Source: Spirochaetales bacterium
Lineage (GTDB): Bacteria; Spirochaetota; Spirochaetia; DSM-27196; PWMO01
DNA length: 8,644 bases
Reading direction: 5' to 3'
Assembly: GCA_007130025.1 (NCBI GenBank)
Contig: SLTF01000180.1
Coordinates: forward strand, 1 to 8,644
Part shown: positions 1 through 7,000 of the stretch, piece by piece
How the letters are laid out: the number at the start of each line of letters is the position of its first letter
Numbering within the stretch: the stretch's first letter is position 1
Program-made: the position numbers and the translations under genes
The notes under the pieces: generated by a model
Databases searched by the model: none
What the model saw: only the letters and a program-made list of their open reading frames with translations
What the model was told of the DNA's origin: nothing

Positions 1-53
1 ATACGCAACGTCGGAGTATCCGTTCCCGCAACGACCCAGCCGGCGCAGATTTA
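1..53. other. Unassigned left-edge sequence
   Basis: This GC-rich stretch lies before the AT-rich promoter region. On the plus strand, one frame is open from base 1 to a TGA at 76-78 and could be the tail of an upstream gene. The other two plus frames are also open here, and there is too little sequence to choose between them. A divergent gene starting outside the window cannot be excluded. I see no recognisable protein motif or terminator. Confidence 0.3.
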
Positions 54-63
54 TTGCATGCAA
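54..63. repeat. 10-bp palindrome upstream of nfnA promoter
   Basis: TTGCATGCAA is a perfect 10-base palindrome at the start of the AT-rich island, about 30 bases upstream of the proposed -10 box. It could be half of an activator or repressor site. It does not resemble the Rex consensus that controls many redox genes in anaerobes. A single short palindrome can arise by chance, so the regulatory role is only inferred. Confidence 0.3.
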
Positions 64-67
64 TTTT

Positions 68-99
68 TGGTTTTCTGATTTGGGAAATCGTGGTACAAT
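68..99 (+). promoter_or_regulatory. Putative extended -10 promoter of the nfnAB-EIIA operon
   Basis: TGGTACAAT at 91-99 is an extended -10 element, with the hexamer TACAAT at 94-99. It sits in an AT-rich island that contrasts with the GC-rich surroundings. With a 17-base spacer the -35 hexamer would be TTTTCT (71-76), which is weak, so the promoter probably relies on the extended -10 and AT-rich upstream DNA. Transcription would start near 105-107, leaving a leader of about 35 bases before the GTG at 141. The motif is read by eye and no start site has been measured. Confidence 0.5.
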
Positions 100-124
100 G
101 GAGCCATCCTCACATATCCATCAC

Positions 125-130
125 AAAGGA
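125..130 (+). promoter_or_regulatory. Ribosome binding site deciding the nfnA start
   Basis: AAAGGA ends ten bases before the GTG at 141. This supports that GTG over the TTG at 54, which lies upstream of the proposed promoter and would add 29 residues absent from the family. Confidence 0.6.
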
Positions 131-140
131 ATCGCCGGTC

Positions 141-1001
141 GTGAACCAGATTCTTGCCAGAGAACAGCTTTCCGAGCAGGTTTTCCGAATCAGGGTTGCC
201 GCCCCCCTCATCGCGGAGGAGCGACGACCGGGGCAGTTTGTCATCCTGCAACTGGACACCAACTTCGGCGAGCGCATCCCGCTCACCATCGCCGACGCCG
301 ATCCAGATGAAGGATCGATCACGCTGATCTTCCAGGCCGTGGGTCGCACCACGCAGCGGCTGGCCGCGCTCAACGTCGGAGATCCCATCGAGAACCTGCT
401 CGGGCCGCTGGGCCAGCCAACCCACATCGAGCGCGTGGGACACGTGGTCGCGGTGGGTGGTGGAATTGGCGCCGCCCCGCTCTACCCCATCGTGCAGGCG
501 ATGAAGGCCGCGGGCAACCGGCTCACGGTGATTGTGGGGGCGCGCACCGCCGACCTGGTTATCCTTGAAGACGAGATGCGCGCGGTAGCCGACGAACTGA
601 TCATCTGTACCGACGACGGGTCACGCGGCGAGAAGGCGCTGGTCACCGAGCCGTTAAAGCGCCTCTGCGAGGCCGATCCGCGGCCCGATCTGGCGGTGGC
701 GATTGGTCCTCCGGTCATGATGAAGTTCTGCGCCGAGACCACCCGCCCCTTCGGTGTGCACACCGTGGTCTCTCTCAACACCATCATGGTGGACGGTACC
801 GGGATGTGCGGCGGCTGCCGCGTGACGGTGGGCAACGATACGAAGTTTGTCTGCGTGGACGGACCCGAGTTCGATGGTCACCTGGTCGATTTCGACAATA
901 TGCTGAAGCGGCTTGGCGCGTACCGGAAGCAGGAGCAACAGGCACAGGAGCAGACGCCTCACCCGAAAGAACGGTGTCGCATCCCGGAGGTACGATCGTG
1001 A
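141..1001 (+). CDS. nfnA: NfnA: FAD/NAD/[2Fe-2S] small subunit of NADH-dependent ferredoxin:NADP+ oxidoreductase
   Basis: This is the small subunit of the cytoplasmic flavin-based electron-bifurcating transhydrogenase, which couples NADPH oxidation to reduction of ferredoxin and NAD+ or runs in reverse. The GTG at 141 gives 286 residues, normal for the family, and the N-terminus then matches the family pattern at once. Visible motifs are the PGQFV strand near residues 30-34, the FAD-binding RIPLT at 45-49, the NAD-binding loop GGGIGAAP at 106-113, and a C-terminal [2Fe-2S] segment. In that segment Cys223, Cys226 and Cys238 lie after an Asp-Gly-Thr-Gly stretch. NfnA is known to ligate its cluster with three cysteines and one aspartate; Asp218 is the likely aspartate. 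The tail after residue 260 is Gln/Glu-rich. Its stop overlaps the nfnB start. SudB of sulfide dehydrogenase and dihydroorotate dehydrogenase electron-transfer subunits are related alternatives, but the partner gene favours Nfn. Confidence 0.9.
   Translation: MNQILAREQLSEQVFRIRVAAPLIAEERRPGQFVILQLDTNFGERIPLTIADADPDEGSITLIFQAVGRTTQRLAALNVGDPIENLLGPLGQPTHIERVGHVVAVGGGIGAAPLYPIVQAMKAAGNRLTVIVGARTADLVILEDEMRAVADELIICTDDGSRGEKALVTEPLKRLCEADPRPDLAVAIGPPVMMKFCAETTRPFGVHTVVSLNTIMVDGTGMCGGCRVTVGNDTKFVCVDGPEFDGHLVDFDNMLKRLGAYRKQEQQAQEQTPHPKERCRIPEVRS
986..990 (+). promoter_or_regulatory. Shine-Dalgarno deciding the nfnB start
   Basis: GGAGG lies seven bases before the GTG at 998, inside the end of nfnA. 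It marks 998 as the start rather than the ATG at 806, which belongs to the longest open frame but lies deep inside nfnA. The start and the nfnA stop share GTGA at 998-1001, so translation is probably coupled. Confidence 0.75.
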
Positions 1002-2497
1002 GTCACGTTGCACCCGAAGATCTCGCCCACCGGGCAGAGGAAGTTCTGGCTACCCTCGAGGGCAGGGAGCTCAGCAAGAAGGAGCGCATGGGCATCCCCC
1101 AGCAGGAGATGCCCGCCCAGGACCCGGTTGCCCGCCGGGAGACGATGAGCGAGGTCACCTTCGGCTACACCGAGGCGCAGGCACGGGTGGAGGCGGCGCG
1201 CTGTCTCCAGTGCAGAAACGCCCCATGCATCGAGGGATGCCCGGTGCGCATCGATATTCCCGGCTTCATCAAGGCGATCGAAGACCGCCGCTACGGTGAC
1301 TCGATCGAAATCATCCGCCGCACCAGCCTGCTGCCGGCCATCTGCGGTCGGGTCTGTCCACAGGAGAACCAGTGCCAGGAGCGCTGCACCGTTGGCAAGG
1401 CGCTGAAGGATACCTTCCAGTCGGTCTCCATCGGACGGCTCGAGCGCTACGTTGCGGACCGTGCCCGGGAGCAGGCCGACAACCCCGCCCCCGACGTGAA
1501 GCCGGAGACCGGCAAGCGGGTGGCGGTGATCGGAAGCGGCCCGGCGAGCATTACCGTAGCCGCGGACCTGCGCCGCGAAGGCCACGCGGTGACCATCCTC
1601 GAGGCGTTCCACCGCCCGGGCGGGGTGATGATCTACGGCATACCCGAGTTCCGCCTGCCCAAATCAATCGTTGACGAAGAGATCGAGACGCTGAAACGGA
1701 TGGGCGTTGAGATCAAGACCAACTTCCTGGTGGGACGCACCCGCACCCTGCAGGACCTGCTGGACAAGGACGGGTACGACGCGATTTTCATTGGAACCGG
1801 AGCCGGGCTTCCCAAGTTTCTCGGCATTGAGGGAGAAAACCTGGTCGGCGTCTTCTCGGCCAACGAATACCTGACCCGCAGCAACATGATGAAGGCGTAC
1901 GACCGCGAGCGTGCCGACACGCCCATCTTCCAGCCGAAGGTGGTGGCGGTGTTTGGCGGCGGAAACGTAGCGATGGACGCGGCCCGGACCGCGGTGCGGC
2001 TTGGTGCCGAATCGGTCAACGTGATCTACCGCCGCACCCGAACCGAAATGCCCGCCCGCGCGGAAGAAGTCGACCACGCTGAAGAGGAAGGAGTAGTCTT
2101 TCACTTTCTGACGAGCCCCAAGCGCATCCTGGGAGACGACGATGATCGCGTTGTCGGCATTGAGTGCCTCTCCTACGAGCTCGGGGAGCCCGACGACTCA
2201 GGTCGGCGGAGACCGATCGCAATTCCCGGCAGCGAGCACGTGATCCCGGTGGACACGGTGCTGGTCTCCATTGGGAACGACTCCAACCCACTGATCACGC
2301 AGACCACACCGCAGCTCGCGGCCAATAAGTGGGGGAACATCATCGCCGATGAGAGCGGCAAGACGTCGATGGACCGAGTCTACGCCGGCGGCGACATCGT
2401 GCTCGGCGCGGCAACGGTGATTCTTGCCATGGGCGAAGGGCGCAAAGCGGCCGCCGCCATCAACGGCATGCTGCGCGGGGAACCGGAGGAAACATGA
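998..2497 (+). CDS. nfnB: NfnB: NADP(H)-binding FAD/[4Fe-4S] large subunit of the bifurcating transhydrogenase (glutamate synthase small-chain family)
   Basis: This is the large subunit of the NfnAB complex, carrying the bifurcating FAD, two [4Fe-4S] clusters and the NADP(H) site. From the GTG at 998 it has 499 residues, slightly longer than typical because of about 25 extra N-terminal residues. The family signature begins near residue 28 (Ser-Lys-Lys-Glu-Arg-Met). Cluster cysteines are Cys69, Cys72, Cys77 and Cys81, then Cys116, Cys120, Cys126 and Cys130. The FAD Rossmann loop GSGPAS is at 179-184, followed by a Pro-Gly-Gly-Val and Gly-Ile-Pro-Glu stretch. The second nucleotide loop GGGNVAMD is at 320-327, followed by a Tyr-Arg-Arg-Thr stretch that fits NADP phosphate binding. 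A terminal Gly-Gly-Asp FAD motif is near residue 464. GltD and the sulfide dehydrogenase alpha subunit share this fold; the adjacent nfnA and the absence of a gltB favour Nfn. It overlaps the EIIA gene by four bases. Confidence 0.9.
   Translation: MSHVAPEDLAHRAEEVLATLEGRELSKKERMGIPQQEMPAQDPVARRETMSEVTFGYTEAQARVEAARCLQCRNAPCIEGCPVRIDIPGFIKAIEDRRYGDSIEIIRRTSLLPAICGRVCPQENQCQERCTVGKALKDTFQSVSIGRLERYVADRAREQADNPAPDVKPETGKRVAVIGSGPASITVAADLRREGHAVTILEAFHRPGGVMIYGIPEFRLPKSIVDEEIETLKRMGVEIKTNFLVGRTRTLQDLLDKDGYDAIFIGTGAGLPKFLGIEGENLVGVFSANEYLTRSNMMKAYDRERADTPIFQPKVVAVFGGGNVAMDAARTAVRLGAESVNVIYRRTRTEMPARAEEVDHAEEEGVVFHFLTSPKRILGDDDDRVVGIECLSYELGEPDDSGRRRPIAIPGSEHVIPVDTVLVSIGNDSNPLITQTTPQLAANKWGNIIADESGKTSMDRVYAGGDIVLGAATVILAMGEGRKAAAAINGMLRGEPEET
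2485..2490 (+). promoter_or_regulatory. Shine-Dalgarno of the EIIA gene
   Basis: GGAGGA lies just before the ATG at 2494, inside the last codons of nfnB. The ATGA overlap at 2494-2497 suggests that ribosomes finishing nfnB can restart on the EIIA gene. Confidence 0.7.
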
Positions 2498-2955
2498 CGG
2501 AACTCTCAGAGCTGCTCGACGATCGCTGCGTCGATCTCAACCTGAAGAAGGGGCGCAAGCGCGTCATCGTGTCACGACTCGCCGAGCTTGCCGCCCGCAG
2601 CGATGCGGTCACCGACGGGACCGGCTTCGAACGCGAGCTGCTCGAGCGCGAAGACCAGACCTCAACCGCGATCGGCGGTGGAATCGCCATCCCCCACAAG
2701 CTCTCTCCGCGCATCGCGCGGCGTGTGCTGGGTATTGCCCGCTGCGACGCGGGGACCAACTACGGCGCCCCCGACGGGCAGCCGGTGAAGCTCTTCTTCC
2801 TGCTGCTCGCACCCGAGGATGCGCTCAACGATCACCTTCGGGTGCTGAGCCGCCTGGCGCGCTTTCTCCACGACGCGGCCTTCCGCGAGAAGTTGTTGAC
2901 GGCGACGTCCGCGGAAGAGGTACGCTCGGCGTTCCAGGCGAAGGAGCGGGAGTAG
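2494..2955 (+). CDS. PTS EIIA-domain protein, fructose/mannitol/PtsN family
   Basis: This 153-residue protein is a single EIIA domain of the fructose/mannitol and nitrogen-PTS family. Such domains accept a phosphate from HPr or NPr on a histidine and either pass it to a sugar-specific IIB or act as a regulator. The phosphorylation motif GGGIAIPH occupies residues 61-68, making His68 the likely phosphosite. His114, in an Asn-Asp-His-Leu context, matches the second conserved histidine. The length fits a stand-alone EIIA (E. coli PtsN is about 163 residues), and there is no IIB, IIC, HPr or DNA-binding domain in the protein or the window. The gene is the last of the nfnAB operon, overlapping nfnB by ATGA. 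A sugar-transport role is unlikely from this context; a PtsN-like regulatory role is inferred, and the target cannot be read from the sequence. Confidence 0.85.
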   Translation: MTELSELLDDRCVDLNLKKGRKRVIVSRLAELAARSDAVTDGTGFERELLEREDQTSTAIGGGIAIPHKLSPRIARRVLGIARCDAGTNYGAPDGQPVKLFFLLLAPEDALNDHLRVLSRLARFLHDAAFREKLLTATSAEEVRSAFQAKERE

Positions 2956-2976
2956 GTCCGGGCGAGCAATCGCGGG

Positions 2977-2997
2977 GCAGGCGAAAGGAGCGCCCGT
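2977..2997. terminator. Weak hairpin between convergent genes
   Basis: GGCG (2980-2983) and CGCC (2991-2994) can pair around a seven-base loop, and the stem can extend by two pairs past a mismatch. A separate palindrome, GTCCCGGGAC, follows at 2998-3007. Neither has a T-tract on either strand, so this is not a canonical intrinsic terminator. Its position in the 57-base gap between convergent stops makes a termination role possible but unproven. Confidence 0.2.
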
Positions 2998-3012
2998 GTC
3001 CCGGGACCCGCG

Positions 3013-4008
3013 TTACTCCACGTCCATCTCCCGCGGGTAGCGGTACTCCCTTCCATCCGGGCCGCGCAGAACGTAGGCGGCATCTTCGATCCGGATGAGC
3101 GCGCTCTCCACCGGAACCTTCCCGCCACCGTCGGGAAGGTCGACAGCGTAGGTGGGAAGGGCCAGGCCGGACATCCGCAGCCGCAGTTCCCTCATCAGTT
3201 CAAGGCCCCGCTCGATGGTGGTGCGAAAGTGGGCGGTTCCCGCCGCGAGGTCTCCCTGAAACAGATAGTAGGGGCGTACGCCGGTGCGAATGAGGGTGGA
3301 AAAGAGCTCCTGCAGCGTCTCGACGTGGTCGTTGACGCCGCGCAGCAGCACGCTCTGGTTTGCCACCGGAATCCCGGCGCGCAGCAGCCGGTTGACGGCG
3401 GTGCGAAACTCCGCGGTGAGCTCGCGCGGATGGTTGGCGTGCACCACCACCCACGCGGGGCGACGGCTTCCCAGCGCCTCCGCGAGCGCCTCGGTAATCC
3501 GCGACGGAAGCACCACCGGAAGACGGGTACATACCCGAATGAGGCAGTCCGGCCGCGCCCGCCGCAACCGGTCAATGATGGCGCAGAGCTCTGCGTCTCC
3601 GAGCATGAGCGGATCGCCTCCGGAGAGGAGCACCTCGGTAACCGCGGGTGTGCGCTCCAGGTATTCGCACGCAGCCTCCAGCTCTGCCTCGGTAATCCGG
3701 CCCCCACCGTAGCCGGTGAAGTGGCGGCGAAAGCAGTGTCGGCAATAGACGGCACATCGATCGTTCACCAGGAGCAGGGCCCGGTCGGCGTAGTGGTGAA
3801 CGAGGCGCGGGGCGACGGTATAGCGTCGATCCCCGATGGGGTCGCTGTCTTCGTAGGGAAGGATGCGGTGTTCGTCGTCCTGCGGAACAAACTGAGCCGC
3901 GATGGGATCAACGGTTGGGTCCATGCTGCGGGCAAGCGCCTGGTAGTAGCGGCTCACGCCAAACGGGGGGTGCTCGCCGGCACCCGAGGGGTTCTCTGAT
4001 CGGTTCAC
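3013..4008 (-). CDS. KamA-family radical SAM, PLP-dependent aminomutase (lysine 2,3-aminomutase-like, short form)
   Basis: The protein has 331 residues from a GTG at 4008-4006. It belongs to the KamA/EpmB family, in which a [4Fe-4S] cluster cleaves S-adenosylmethionine and PLP carries the migrating amino group, turning alpha-lysine into beta-lysine. The radical SAM cysteines are Cys85, Cys89 and Cys92 in a CxxxCxxC motif followed by Phe-Arg-Arg. SGGDPL is at 129-134 and the NQSVLLRGVND stretch at 217-227. Asp253, Asp290 and Lys297 match in spacing the two lysine-binding aspartates and the PLP lysine of clostridial KamA (Asp293, Asp330, Lys337). The long C-terminal cysteine-bearing tail of clostridial KamA is absent, and the length resembles EpmB, which modifies elongation factor P. 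Free-lysine aminomutase and EF-P-pathway roles are both open. No Shine-Dalgarno precedes the GTG; an in-frame GTG at 3957 (residue 18) is an alternative start. Confidence 0.88.
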   Translation of the reverse strand: MNRSENPSGAGEHPPFGVSRYYQALARSMDPTVDPIAAQFVPQDDEHRILPYEDSDPIGDRRYTVAPRLVHHYADRALLLVNDRCAVYCRHCFRRHFTGYGGGRITEAELEAACEYLERTPAVTEVLLSGGDPLMLGDAELCAIIDRLRRARPDCLIRVCTRLPVVLPSRITEALAEALGSRRPAWVVVHANHPRELTAEFRTAVNRLLRAGIPVANQSVLLRGVNDHVETLQELFSTLIRTGVRPYYLFQGDLAAGTAHFRTTIERGLELMRELRLRMSGLALPTYAVDLPDGGGKVPVESALIRIEDAAYVLRGPDGREYRYPREMDVE

Positions 4009-4063
4009 CGGTGCCGAGTGTGCCGGATCGTGGGCGCTTGGGCTACCCCCCTCATCACCGCCG

Positions 4064-4072
4064 TGATATGCT
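4064..4072 (+). promoter_or_regulatory. Possible extended -10 promoter of the alpha-2-macroglobulin gene
   Basis: TGATATGCT contains an extended TG plus a -10-like hexamer TATGCT (4067-4072). No good -35 lies at 16-18 bases; the nearest TTGGGC (4038-4043) is 23 bases away. Transcription would begin near 4079, giving a leader of about 14 bases. The region is only 84 bases long and must also hold any kamA promoter, for which I see no convincing boxes on the minus strand. Confidence 0.3.
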
Positions 4073-4081
4073 CATCAGCAT
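4068..4081. repeat. Short inverted repeat in the divergent promoter region
   Basis: ATGCT (4068-4072) and AGCAT (4077-4081) form a perfect 5-base inverted repeat around CATC. It overlaps the proposed -10 box and ends just before the purine-rich ribosome binding site. It could be an operator half-site pair or a small RNA stem near the start codon, but it is short enough to be chance. Confidence 0.25.
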
Positions 4082-4082
4082 C

Positions 4083-4090
4083 GGGGGAGA
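4083..4090 (+). promoter_or_regulatory. Purine-rich ribosome binding site of the alpha-2-macroglobulin gene
   Basis: GGGGGAGA lies only two to three bases before the ATG at 4093 and about eleven before the in-frame ATG at 4102. Neither spacing is ideal, so the exact start is uncertain by three residues. Both starts keep the signal peptide. Confidence 0.45.
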
Positions 4091-4092
4091 CC

Positions 4093-7000
4093 ATGAATCG
4101 CATGCATGGGTGGCATCGTACGGGAGTGATCGGCGCGCTGGCTCTTGCGGTGGCCGTTGGCCTGGGGATTGGTGCCGGTGGGTGCGCTCGACCCGCCACA
4201 CCATTGCCGGTGAGCGACCCTGAGCTGCGGAGAAGCAGCGAGGCTCTCGCGGTTTCGCTGTCGAGACGGCGCGATCTGTCTGCCGGTCCGATCGAGTACT
4301 TCCAGGTCGATGCGTGGGACGGTGAGCTCTTTGCACCGGTTGAGAGTGATGAACCGCTCACCGTTGTGGCGTGGGGCCCCACCGAGACCCTGCCCATCGA
4401 GGTCGCGCGTCCGGTGATCTACGTGGTCTTCTCGCAACCGATGACCGCCCTTGCCGCGGTGGAAGAGACCCGCTCGGGCCCCCTCTCCATCAGCCCCGCC
4501 CTTCCGGGTCGCTTCCGCTGGCTCGGCTCACGGACCCTCAGCTTCGAACCCGACGCTCCGATCACCGGCGCGCGACGGTTCACGGTGACGGTCCCGGCCG
4601 ACGCCGCAACCCTCGGTGGGCGGTCCCTCGGCACGGAGTTCTCCTTCCGCTTCGCAACTCCCGAACTCGACATCATTGATTTCTATCCCGGAATCCCGGG
4701 CGAGGCCTACCCGTGGGACGACACCGAGGTACCGCCTTCCGCTGCCGAGACAATCACCCTGGTGTTGAACCACGAGCCGGATCTTCGCGAGCTCGAGCGC
4801 CATCTGCAGCTGCAGGCCGAGGGACCGCCGATCGCGTTCACGCTGCGCGGCGTCGATGACGCAGCCGACACCCGCCGGGCCGGCGACCGTGTGGACCGCG
4901 ACAGCGCGGCGCTTGCATCGCGTACCGTACTGCTTACCCCCGCGGAGACGCTCCCCGAGAACAGCCGCATCGCGGTGATTCTGCCGGTGGGCTCCCGCGC
5001 GGCGTCCGACCAGGTGGGGCGGACCGAAGCAACCGAGCGCGCATTCCACACCGTTACCCCCTTTGGGCCGGTGCCGCATGATGAACCTGCGTGGGGTTTT
5101 CCGCGCCGGACCGGCCCGGACGACCGCGCAGTCTTTCTGGCGTTTTCTCATCCTGTCGACTCGGACAGTGTCGCAGCCAATTTGATTCTGCCCGTTCCGG
5201 GTTCCGATCCCGCCAACCACATCGAGGTGTGGGACCGTTTCGTACGCGTGAACGGCCTTCCCCTGGAGTACGAGCAGCGCTACCCGTTCACGCTCGCGCC
5301 TGGTCTCTCCGATGTGTACGGGCGTCGGCTTGGCGAGTCGATCACGCTTGACGTGACGGTACCCGCCCTTCCGCGGTTCTGGCATCTTCCCGACCAGGGA
5401 CCGCGCATGCTCGAGGCGCAATTCCCCCCGGCGGTTGCGTGGAGGCACCAGAACGTCGGTGGCGGGCTCTTCCACATCGAGCGCGTCGAAGATCCCTACG
5501 AACGCATGCCGTCTTCACGACTGCGCCCGATCGATCTCACCGCGACTCCGCGCAACGAGCGATCCCTTGAGATACTCGACCTGCGGCCGTGGCTCTCCCG
5601 CTTCGGAACCGGCTTTGTGCGCATGGCGTGGAACCTCGCCGCACCCGACGCGCGCGGCGCACGTCCGACCTGGCAGCAGCACGACACCATGCTGCAGGTG
5701 ACTGATCTCGGCGTCACCACTCGGATTGGGTACAACCGGGTGCTGGTCTGGGCACACTCGCTGTCCAGCGGAGAGCCGGTTGCGGGAGCTGCGGTCTCGC
5801 TCCTGGACGCCGGGATGCGCGCCCAGCGGAGGGCGGTAACCGACGCGGACGGTCTGGCGGTGATCGAGCTCGCTCCCGGAGCGTATCGGGCACTCTTCCC
5901 GATGACGCGCGGCGAGACCATTCGCATCCTGGTCGAACACCAGGGTGACCGCGCGATGCTGAGACCCAACTGGTCTCACGACCCCTACGTACACGGTGTC
6001 TGGAACAACAGCGCGCCCGAGCAGATCGAAGCCGTACAGCGCCCCCCGCTGCTCTTCACCGACCGCGGTCTCTACCGTCCCGGCGAGGAGATCGCAATCC
6101 GTGGCGTGGACCGAACGTGGGCCGCCGGACGGTACCGCCCCTTCACCGGAGCGTACGAGCTGACCATCGAGGACCTCAGCGGTGGCTCAGCCGAGCCAAT
6201 CGAGCAGGTGCGCGGAACGACAAGCGCCCAGGGCGGGTTCTGGCATCGCTTTCGGCTGCCCGAGGAAGCCGCTCCCGGATACTACCAGATCACCTACACC
6301 CGCGACGGCGTGCGACACGCTGAGTATTTCCAGATCGCCTTCTTCCGTCCGGCAGCGTTCTCGGTCTCGTTGAGCGACCCGCGCGCCGGCGGACCGCCGA
6401 CGGTACGCGGTGAGACCCTGACCGTGGCCGCCCGCGCCGACTACCTCTCGGGGGGGCCGGTCGGAAACGCGGAAACCTCCGTGGGCTGGTTCCGACGGCC
6501 GGTCGAGATCGAGATCAGTGCGGCCGAAGCGGAGGGGTTCCGGTTCGGGCCGGTGTCGTACTACGACTTCCGCGTGCTGGAGAGCAGCACCCTCCAGCTC
6601 GACGGTGACGGCCGTGCCCTGCTCACGTGGGAAACGGGGGATGAAGCCGAGCGGGACGACCCAACCGACCCAACCGGCGGCTTTGCCGCGTGGGGAGGCG
6701 AGACGGCAGACGGAGCTCTGCGACCGGGAACGGCCTACCGCTATGAAGCCGAGGTTCGCGTTCTCGATGCAGCCAATCAGGAGATATCTGCGACGACCTC
6801 CCTCCTGGTCTATCCGTCGCGCCGACTGCTGGGCGCACGGCTCGCGTCGAGAACCGGCGACACAACCGTTCACTTCGTGGAGGCGGGCAGCGACGCGCGC
6901 GCCGAGCTCATTCTTTTTGACACCGCAAGCGAACGGATCGCCGCCACGTCAACCACGGCAATGGTCGAGCTCATCCGCCACAGCTGGCGGGTGTCGCACC

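Noticed and set aside
60..140. Rex-type redox operator upstream of nfnA
   Set aside because: I looked for a TTGTGA-n-TCACAA-like site because nfnAB is Rex-controlled in some anaerobes, but none is present in the leader or promoter region.
806..997. N-terminal extension of nfnB to an ATG at 806
   Set aside because: It lies inside the conserved [2Fe-2S] region of nfnA in another frame. A GGAGG and GTG at 986-1000 give a normal start, and the extra residues are unlike the family.
1612..1623. 12-base palindrome CCGCCCGGGCGG
   Set aside because: It falls on the conserved Arg-Pro-Gly-Gly codons of nfnB, so it is explained by coding constraint and GC-rich codon choice.
2956..3012. Strong bidirectional intrinsic terminator
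   Set aside because: The stems are short or interrupted and there is no T-run on either strand. It is kept only as a weak hairpin feature.
2424..3098. 224-codon plus-strand frame spanning the nfnB end, the EIIA gene and the kamA 3' end
   Set aside because: It crosses the EIIA gene, which has a full EIIA motif in another frame, and its product is Arg/Pro-rich and featureless.
3229..3999. 256-codon open frame on the plus strand
   Set aside because: It is antisense to the kamA-like gene, which has intact radical SAM and PLP motifs. The plus-strand translation has none.
4528..5475. 315-codon open frame on the minus strand
   Set aside because: It is antisense to the macroglobulin N-terminal domains, is Arg/Gly-rich with no recognisable motif, and has no convincing ribosome binding site.
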